Shown one piece after another: positions 58,155 to 64,000 of a stretch of DNA of 64,000 bases (its first letter is position 1; each line of letters opens with the position of its first letter). Location: the NCBI RefSeq assembly GCF_032852305.1, contig NZ_CP136594.1, positions 2,517,501 through 2,581,500 on the forward strand, written 5' to 3'. The DNA comes from Parasphingorhabdus sp. SCSIO 66989. Its GTDB lineage: Bacteria; Pseudomonadota; Alphaproteobacteria; Sphingomonadales; Sphingomonadaceae. Under the pieces are notes generated by a model that saw only the letters and a program-made list of their open reading frames with translations, had not been told where the DNA came from and made no database searches. A program made the translations under genes and the position numbers.

Positions 58155-59489
58155 TTACCGCCCGGTAAAACGCGGCGCGCGTTTCTCCAATATGGCGTCA
58201 ATCGCCTCGCGATGATCGTCCATCTGCTGCAGCACGCCCTGCCAGATCGCAGCCTCATCCAGATGCTCGCCCAGCGACATATCGCGGGCATCCTTGAGCA
58301 AACGCTTCGACTTGCGGATGGCTGCTGGCGGATATTGCACCACCATCTCGGCCAGCGCCTGCGCGCGATCAAGCAGTGCATCAGGCGCCAGAACTTCGGT
58401 CACCAGACCATAATCCAGCGCCTTGGCCGCATTGATAAATTCACCGGTAAGCAGCATCTGGCTCGCCCGCGCCATGCCAATGGTGCGCGGCAGCAACCAT
58501 GCACCGCCATCGCCGGGGATGATACCGACACGCAGAAAGCTCTCGGCAAAAACTGCATTATCCGCAGCGATACGGATATCGCACATACAGGCCAGATCGC
58601 ATCCAGCGCCAATGGCATGGCCATTAATCGCGGCAATGACCGGCACCGACATCGCGTCCATTGCCCGAGGAATACGCTGGATATGATCGCGATACCATTG
58701 TTCCAGTTCAAGCGGGCTCATCCGCTTCTCGGCAGTCAGCGCCTTGATCTGTTTGATATTGCCGCCCGAGCAGAAGCTGTCCCCTGCCCCGGTCAGCACC
58801 ACGCAGCTAACCTTGCTGTCTGCCTCGGCCTCGTCCAGCGCATCGACCAATGCGGCGATCACTTCTTCGGACAGCGCGTTGCGCGCACCCGGACGGTTCA
58901 ACATGATCGTCGCAATACTACCATCGACGCCGTACAGCACCGGTGGGCCCGCAATCTCGCTATCAGCAATGTCGCTGCCCATTTCCGTGCCATGGTTCTC
59001 GGCACTGATCGGTACCCGCTTCTTCTTGTCGGCATAGTCACCGCCATGAAAAAGCAGCGGCGGCTTGTCGTCATGTTCAAAGCCGACCACCTCACCGACA
59101 AAGATAATATGGTCACCGCCCTCATAGGCATGGCGGGTCTTGCAGCGGAAACGCGCGGTGCAGCCTTCGAGCAAAGGCAGCCCCGTCTCGCCGACATTCA
59201 GACCGGCAAATTTATCCTCAGTGCGCGAGGCAAAACGGTTGGAGAGATCATCCTGATCGCTGGCAAGGATATGCACCGCAAATTCCTCGGCTGTCTCAAA
59301 CACCGGCATGCAGCGAGAGGTTTTCGCCAGCGACCACAGCACCAGGGGCGGATCAAGCGACACCGAGTTAAAGCTGTTGGCGGTAACGCCCACCGGCGTG
59401 CCGTCCTCGGAGCGCGCGGTGACAATGGTGACCCCCGTGGCAAACTGACCAAGAGCATCACGAAATGTGCGGGGATCAAAACTGTCCAT
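58155..59489 (-). CDS. Flavin reductase / enoyl-CoA hydratase fusion
   Basis: This 444-aa protein joins two enzymes in one frame. Residues ~1-170 are an FMN-binding flavin reductase domain (FRDALGQFATGVTIVTAR, GVTANSFNSVSLDPPLVL, RFRCKTRHAYEGGDHIIFVGEV). Residues ~185-444 are a crotonase domain (GSIATIMLNRPGARNALSEE, oxyanion-hole loop GAGDSFCSGGNIKQ, AAINGHAIGAGCDLACMCDI, ESFLRVGIIPGDGGAWLLPR). The start ATG 59489 gives the normal flavin reductase N-terminus. Fusion implies linked use of reduced flavin and a CoA-ester step, perhaps in aromatic or fatty acid breakdown; the substrate is unknown. Confidence 0.85.
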   Translation of the reverse strand: MDSFDPRTFRDALGQFATGVTIVTARSEDGTPVGVTANSFNSVSLDPPLVLWSLAKTSRCMPVFETAEEFAVHILASDQDDLSNRFASRTEDKFAGLNVGETGLPLLEGCTARFRCKTRHAYEGGDHIIFVGEVVGFEHDDKPPLLFHGGDYADKKKRVPISAENHGTEMGSDIADSEIAGPPVLYGVDGSIATIMLNRPGARNALSEEVIAALVDALDEAEADSKVSCVVLTGAGDSFCSGGNIKQIKALTAEKRMSPLELEQWYRDHIQRIPRAMDAMSVPVIAAINGHAIGAGCDLACMCDIRIAADNAVFAESFLRVGIIPGDGGAWLLPRTIGMARASQMLLTGEFINAAKALDYGLVTEVLAPDALLDRAQALAEMVVQYPPAAIRKSKRLLKDARDMSLGEHLDEAAIWQGVLQQMDDHREAIDAILEKRAPRFTGR

Positions 59490-59607
59490 AGGGCGTTTAT
59501 GGGGCTGTAGGACAGGCATTGCAATTGACGCTTTGCCAGATCGGTCACTTTTGGCTAGATTGTCAAATGCGCAAGGGGATAAGCGCAACCATCCTTCAGG
59601 AACAGAT

Positions 59608-60747
59608 ATGTCCAGTGAATTTGAAGCAATTGGCACCATGGCCGAAGGTTCCATGGCCGGACGCGTATTTGAAAAGCGCGATGGCGAAACCGCTGCGGAT
59701 GCCGATCATCCGACGAAATGCCTGAATTGCGGTACCGTATTGGTCGGCTCACACTGCCATGCCTGCGGCCAGCCGGGCCATGTTCACCGTTCGATCAGCG
59801 CCTTTTGGCACGATATTCTGCACGGGGTTTTGCATTTTGACGGTAAGTTCTGGAACACACTGCCGCTATTGGCCTGGAAGCCGGGTGAACTGACGCGACG
59901 CTATGTGCATGGCGAACGGGCAAAGTTTATCTCGCCCATGGCGCTGTTCTTGTTCACCATCTTCATGATGTTTGCGATCTTCTCCTTTGTCGGCTCGCCC
60001 GGCATGGCTGATAGCAGCACTGAAAGCACAGATAGCGAGACGGTACCCGTTGATTGGAGCTGGCAAACCGATGAGCAAAGCCTGGCCGATTTAGAGGCTC
60101 AAATTACTGAACAGGAAACACAGCTGGAGCAGAAAACCCTCTCCGAAAGCGAACGCAGTAAAATACTGGAAGAAATCAACGCTGCAAAGGGCAAGGCCAA
60201 TGCGATCAGCTTTACCACTACAGGCTCCGTCCGATATCCTGAGCTGATAAAAGAAGATGGCGAAATTGCCGGACTGGATGCTGAAGGCAATGTCGATACC
60301 GGTGTGCCATGGCTCAATAAATGGGTCACCAATGCCGCCAAGAAGGCGAACAGCAACCCCGAACTGCTGCTCTATAAACTCAAATCCAACGGCTATAAAT
60401 TTGCCTGGTTGCTGATCCCGCTATCCATTCCTTTTGTCTGGTTGGTGACAATCGGCAAGCGCGGCCATCGCTTTTATGACCATGCGGTCTTCACCACCTA
60501 TTCGCTATCTTTCATGTCGCTGCTTTTTATTGCCTGTGCGCTATCGGTGAAATTCAACATCCTGCCCGCTTTGGTGATTACAGCGTCTGTCCTTTACGCG
60601 CCATTCCACCTCTATCGCCAATTGCGCCATGCCTATGGATTTTCGCGGATCGGAACGGTGCTGCGCTTCTTCGTGCTGTTCGCCTGCATCAATCTGGTGG
60701 CGATGCTGTTCTTTGCGATATTGCTGGCGCTGGGATTACTGGGTTAG
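59608..60747 (+). CDS. DUF3667 membrane protein with N-terminal zinc ribbon
   Basis: This gene encodes 379 aa from ATG 59608. The zinc ribbon CLNCGTVLVGSHCHACGQ (two CxxC pairs) is at about residues 37-54. Next comes HRSISAFWHDILHGVLHFDGKFW, typical of DUF3667, then the first membrane helix. A coiled coil (DLEAQITEQETQLEQKTLSE) is followed by four membrane helices at the C-terminus. The function of the family is unknown. It diverges from the fusion enzyme gene. Confidence 0.82.
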   Translation: MSSEFEAIGTMAEGSMAGRVFEKRDGETAADADHPTKCLNCGTVLVGSHCHACGQPGHVHRSISAFWHDILHGVLHFDGKFWNTLPLLAWKPGELTRRYVHGERAKFISPMALFLFTIFMMFAIFSFVGSPGMADSSTESTDSETVPVDWSWQTDEQSLADLEAQITEQETQLEQKTLSESERSKILEEINAAKGKANAISFTTTGSVRYPELIKEDGEIAGLDAEGNVDTGVPWLNKWVTNAAKKANSNPELLLYKLKSNGYKFAWLLIPLSIPFVWLVTIGKRGHRFYDHAVFTTYSLSFMSLLFIACALSVKFNILPALVITASVLYAPFHLYRQLRHAYGFSRIGTVLRFFVLFACINLVAMLFFAILLALGLLG

Positions 60748-60791
60748 GTCGCGGCTGCGAGATATATCTGGAAGGATGATCGACCCGGCGC

Positions 60792-61193
60792 TCAGTCGTC
60801 ACCGGACGGGAGAAACTGCGCCACCACATCCTTGGTGAGCCGCGCAGGCTTGAGCGTTTCGGCATCGATGCAGCACCAGCTCGATTTCACCTCGGCCAGC
60901 ACTTCCTCGCCGCGCCGAATCACCGTGTCGTAAAAGGCGCGCGCGCCATGCACCTTTTCAAGGATGACCGTGGCCACCACATCATCGTCGAGAAAGGCCG
61001 GTTTGCGATAGGTAATCTCATGCTTCAGCGCGACCCAGAGATGCTCCGCAACCGCCGCTGGCGGCGCGATTTTCTCCCAATGGGCAATCACCGCATCCTG
61101 CACCCAATTGAGATAATTGGCGTTGTTGACATGGCCCATAAAGTCAATGTCAGAGGCGGAAACGCTGATGGGATGATCATGCTGCTGCGTCAT
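60792..61193 (-). CDS. Acyl-CoA thioesterase (4HBT hotdog family)
   Basis: This 133-aa protein is a single hotdog domain: ISVSASDIDFMGHVNNANYLNWVQDAV holds the catalytic Asp of the 4-hydroxybenzoyl-CoA thioesterase/YbgC/FadM type. YRKPAFLDDDVVATVIL and SSWCCIDAETLKPARL follow. It cleaves acyl-CoA; the substrate range is unknown. It is 56 bases upstream of the tamB end on the same strand order but probably has its own promoter. Confidence 0.85.
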   Translation of the reverse strand: MTQQHDHPISVSASDIDFMGHVNNANYLNWVQDAVIAHWEKIAPPAAVAEHLWVALKHEITYRKPAFLDDDVVATVILEKVHGARAFYDTVIRRGEEVLAEVKSSWCCIDAETLKPARLTKDVVAQFLPSGDD

Positions 61194-61249
61194 GGTGCTG
61201 ACACTACTGTCAATAAAGCCTTAAGGAAAGCTGAAATTATCGCTCTCCC

Positions 61250-64000
61250 CTAATAATCCCGCGATATCCGTGCGCTGACGCCCTGTCGGCCGATGGTAGA
61301 GATGCTGGACAAGATCGACAGCCAGCGGGTAATCTGGAATTCTGCCTGGGTCGCGGAATAGCCTGCGCCGTCGGTGATAACCTCGACATAGACGCGGCGG
61401 GTGAGATATTTGCCTGCGGCGATGCTGGTGCCCGCGCCAATGGCCGGGTCGGCGGCGATGATGCGCAGCCTATCGAGGCCCACCGCTCCGCGCAGCGCAT
61501 TGATCGGGTCAAGCCCGCCGCCGCCGCGAAGCGATGCCAGCGCGGCCGCCAATTGCACCGCCTCGGCTGCGGAAATGTCGGTCACAGATGAGCCGAATAT
61601 CAGCCGCGCCAACAGCTCATCCTCCGGCAGAGCGGGCACGCTGTTAAAAGTAATCTCCGGGCGCTGGCCGGTGCCGCGCACATTGATGGTCGCGCTTAAG
61701 CCCTGCAAATTGGCATTGGCCTCAATATCGAGCGCCGGATCGGGCGGGTAGTTCTCCTGGAAGCGGATGATACCGCGTTCCAGATCAAAATCGCGTCCGG
61801 CAAACTCATATTCCCCCCTCACCAGCTCGGCGACACCGGTAATCTGGGGCTGATTGACCGGTCCGGCGAGCGCAATATCGGCGCGCCATTCACTGTTCAG
61901 CCCCAGGCCACGCACATCAATGCGGTTGCGTGCTTTCGCCTTGATCGCATAACGCCATGGCGTGGCGGTCGCACGCGGCGGCGCTTCATCGGCGCGGCGG
62001 TTAATCTCGCGATAGGTGATGTTAGGGAGTTGATAGAGCACATCAGTCTGGCCCAGCACGAAGCGGCCCTTGTTGATCACCAGATCGCCGCCCAGCGTGC
62101 CGCCAACGCCATCAGAACGGATGGATATCGGGCCGGTAACGGTGGCACCGAAATCCTCGCGGTCGAGCAGCTCGGCATTTTCGGCACGCCCTTTCAGGTC
62201 CAGCATCACCCCGCGCCGTCCGCCGAGATCAATGACGCCCGATCCGGTCACTGTGCCGCCGTTGGGGGCGGTGCCGCTGAAACGGTTGATGTTCAGCCGC
62301 GCACCAGAGAAGCGGCCATCGGCAGAAATATCAGTGATGACGGTGCCGGACAGACCACTCTCCAGCCGCGCATCGCGGGTTGCTACTCGACCGCGCACAC
62401 GCGGATTAACAAGTGTGCCTGTGGCATCGGCGCTGACTGCAACCGATCCGGTAATGTCGAACAAGTCTATACCGACCAGCCGCCACAAGGCATCTGCCGG
62501 GCCATCAAAGCGGATCTGGCCTAGCATATTCGCTTGAGTATAACGGCGGATGGGATCATCACTTTGCGAGATATTGGTAAGCCGCAATTGCGCCCGGCCC
62601 AATTCACGATCGGCATCACGGATGATGCTGCGCAGCGCCAGCTTGTCCTCGCTCAACCTGGCATTGACCGCCAGATCAACAGGACGCGAGGTCAGCGCCA
62701 GGCTGGAACGGGTCAGCCGGTTAAGCTGAAGCTTGGCCGTGCCAAAGGGCAGACCGCGGCGATTGAATTTGAGGTTCATCTCGCCCGAAGCGGTGCCGCC
62801 AAGACCGAGATTCTCAAAAGCGATATCGAGAATGCTGAGCGGCAGGCGATCAAGCGCGAAATCAATCTGGGTGGTCCGCCCTACCCGGCCCGATGCCTCT
62901 ACCGAACCATTGGCAATGTTGAGCCGTGTCTCGGCCAATCGCCACCCTGCATCGGTGCGGATCAGGGTGCCTGCTTTGGGCATATCAATCTTCTTGCCGG
63001 CATAGGCTCCGGTAAGATCAAAAGAAATGCGATTGGGCCGCACCAGTGCTTCTCCGGCCATGGCGAAACGACTGCCGCGCCGTCCGGCGATGGAGCCGGT
63101 GATCGTTCCCGTGCGACCGCTCAGCTTGGCCTTGCCCGCCAGCCGACCGATAAACAGATTGCCGCGCGAAATGCCCTGTGCGCTGGCGACAGCATCCACC
63201 TCAATCGGCCCATCGCCAAGCAAGATCGTCGCATCAATGCTGCCCTGGCGTATCCGGATCGGGGTTGCGCCGACAAAGGCAGCGTTACGCAGTTCCAGAT
63301 CAGCGATCAGGCTGTTGCGGCCGGACACCGGTCGTACCTTGATCGTGCCATCAACCCCGCCACCGCTGGCATCCAGATCACCGCGCAACCCGGCGTCCCC
63401 GGCGGTCACGATGCCACTTATCACGGTGTCGGAGAGCCGCAGCTGATCGAGATTGATCCGGGTCAGGCCATTATCCAAAGCGGTGATACCGGCATTGCCA
63501 CCGAAGCCGCCCAGCACCGACTGGCCTTTAGCATTGACGGTAAAACCATCAGCGGACGGCGCAACGGCGATAGTCACATCGCGAATGTCGAGCGCCGGAT
63601 AGGGGCTAGCGAGGAAGATATTGGCGCTGGCACTTTGGGTGTTGCCGTCAATATCCACATCAAAGCCGCCATAGCGCACATGGTTGCCCGCAGCAGTGAG
63701 CACGACATGGCCATCAGATTCCAGCCTTCCACCTCCCAGAAAAGCCAATTGCGTGGCGGCAAAATCTACATCGCGGAAAATGACAGGCTGGCCCTCAGCC
63801 GCCAGCACATTGGCGCTGAAACGCCCGGTCTCGCCAACATAGACGGCAAAGCTCTGATTGGTGACCGACTGTATCTGGCCATCAATATCCGCCGCGACCG
63901 TCCAGCCCTGGTTGAAGCGCGCATCAATATCGGCCTGAATGTCCAGCGCTGCGAGATTCTGTACCGGAAAGCCGGGGGCGCGGACATCGCCGGTAAGGCG
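61250..64000 (-). CDS. tamB: Translocation and assembly module subunit TamB (3' part; runs off window)
   Basis: The final 916 codons of a long gene are visible; the frame stays open past base 64000. Its long series of beta-strand repeats (GGFDVDIDGNTQSASANIFL, VRGRVATRDARLESGLSG types) and C-terminal TamB/DUF490 domain are typical. The latter shows GVAELVRGEYEFAGRDFDLERGII, ARLIFGSSVTDISAAEAVQLAAAL and FEITRWLSILSSIST near the end. TamB spans the periplasm and works with TamA in building the outer membrane (autotransporter assembly, lipid transport). tamA would be expected to the right. Confidence 0.9.
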   Translation of the reverse strand, partial: RLTGDVRAPGFPVQNLAALDIQADIDARFNQGWTVAADIDGQIQSVTNQSFAVYVGETGRFSANVLAAEGQPVIFRDVDFAATQLAFLGGGRLESDGHVVLTAAGNHVRYGGFDVDIDGNTQSASANIFLASPYPALDIRDVTIAVAPSADGFTVNAKGQSVLGGFGGNAGITALDNGLTRINLDQLRLSDTVISGIVTAGDAGLRGDLDASGGGVDGTIKVRPVSGRNSLIADLELRNAAFVGATPIRIRQGSIDATILLGDGPIEVDAVASAQGISRGNLFIGRLAGKAKLSGRTGTITGSIAGRRGSRFAMAGEALVRPNRISFDLTGAYAGKKIDMPKAGTLIRTDAGWRLAETRLNIANGSVEASGRVGRTTQIDFALDRLPLSILDIAFENLGLGGTASGEMNLKFNRRGLPFGTAKLQLNRLTRSSLALTSRPVDLAVNARLSEDKLALRSIIRDADRELGRAQLRLTNISQSDDPIRRYTQANMLGQIRFDGPADALWRLVGIDLFDITGSVAVSADATGTLVNPRVRGRVATRDARLESGLSGTVITDISADGRFSGARLNINRFSGTAPNGGTVTGSGVIDLGGRRGVMLDLKGRAENAELLDREDFGATVTGPISIRSDGVGGTLGGDLVINKGRFVLGQTDVLYQLPNITYREINRRADEAPPRATATPWRYAIKAKARNRIDVRGLGLNSEWRADIALAGPVNQPQITGVAELVRGEYEFAGRDFDLERGIIRFQENYPPDPALDIEANANLQGLSATINVRGTGQRPEITFNSVPALPEDELLARLIFGSSVTDISAAEAVQLAAALASLRGGGGLDPINALRGAVGLDRLRIIAADPAIGAGTSIAAGKYLTRRVYVEVITDGAGYSATQAEFQITRWLSILSSISTIGRQGVSARISRDY

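Noticed and set aside
58149-59510. A 453-codon plus-strand frame opposite the flavin reductase/crotonase gene
   Set aside because: The minus strand carries two recognisable enzyme domains; the plus frame has none.

Overview
The window looks like chromosome of an aerobic anoxygenic phototrophic alphaproteobacterium, most likely a sphingomonad (Sphingomonadales, Erythrobacter/Sphingomonas-like). The reasons are the order of the photosynthesis genes (ppaA | bchFNBHLM-lhaA-puhABC-orf-acsF-puhE-hemA), the high GC, and neighbours usual in that order (DUF3422, RcnB-like, SleB-like hydrolase, TamB, uvrA, accBC). The species cannot be named from the sequence alone.

Bases 1-22,600 are the right-hand part of a photosynthesis gene cluster. 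A partial cobalamin-binding regulator gene (ppaA/aerR) diverges from a tight operon. That operon makes bacteriochlorophyll (bchF, bchN, bchB, bchH, bchL, bchM, acsF), assembles LH1 and the reaction centre (lhaA, puhABC, puhE) and supplies 5-aminolevulinate (hemA). After it come a lipoprotein, a lipoprotein-type cytochrome c, a DUF3422 gene and bciA (8-vinyl reductase). Last come two tiny antenna genes, which I read as LH2 (pucB, pucA) and not LH1, with a convergent pucC. Perfect TGT-N12-ACA (PpsR/CrtJ-type) sites lie upstream of pucBA (two) and pucC (one). pufLM, bchCXYZ, bchIDO and crt genes are not in the window.

Bases 22,600-38,400 are mostly housekeeping and accessory genes: a tandem AAA ATPase, tRNA-Glu, recJ, a uracil-DNA glycosylase relative, a lipoprotein hydrolase, a flavodoxin, a ParE-type toxin-antitoxin pair, glpX, an RcnB-like Arg-rich protein, a MOSC protein, a winged-helix regulator, accC-accB, aroQ and a PilZ protein.

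Bases 38,400-50,700 are the variable part. There is a 1.4-kb non-coding stretch of nested palindromic repeats, then a type II restriction-modification pair, then uvrA. A REP-associated (RAYT) transposase with inverted repeats follows. Next is an AT-rich imported stretch with a beheaded gene, an M16-like metallopeptidase and a zinc-ribbon membrane protein. An IS5-type element has cut the 3' end of a Sel1-type lipoprotein gene.

Bases 50,800-64,000 return to core-like genes: secreted proteins of unknown role, a cobalamin-riboswitch-controlled btuB with a six-helix membrane protein gene behind it, a MATE exporter, a SleB-like hydrolase, a flavin reductase/enoyl-CoA hydratase fusion, a DUF3667 protein, a thioesterase and the 3' part of tamB.

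The most notable points are the LH2 genes with altered pigment-site residues, palindromic repeats inserted in frame inside bchB and uvrA, a bchF gene with no ordinary start codon, and the AT-rich M16 island.
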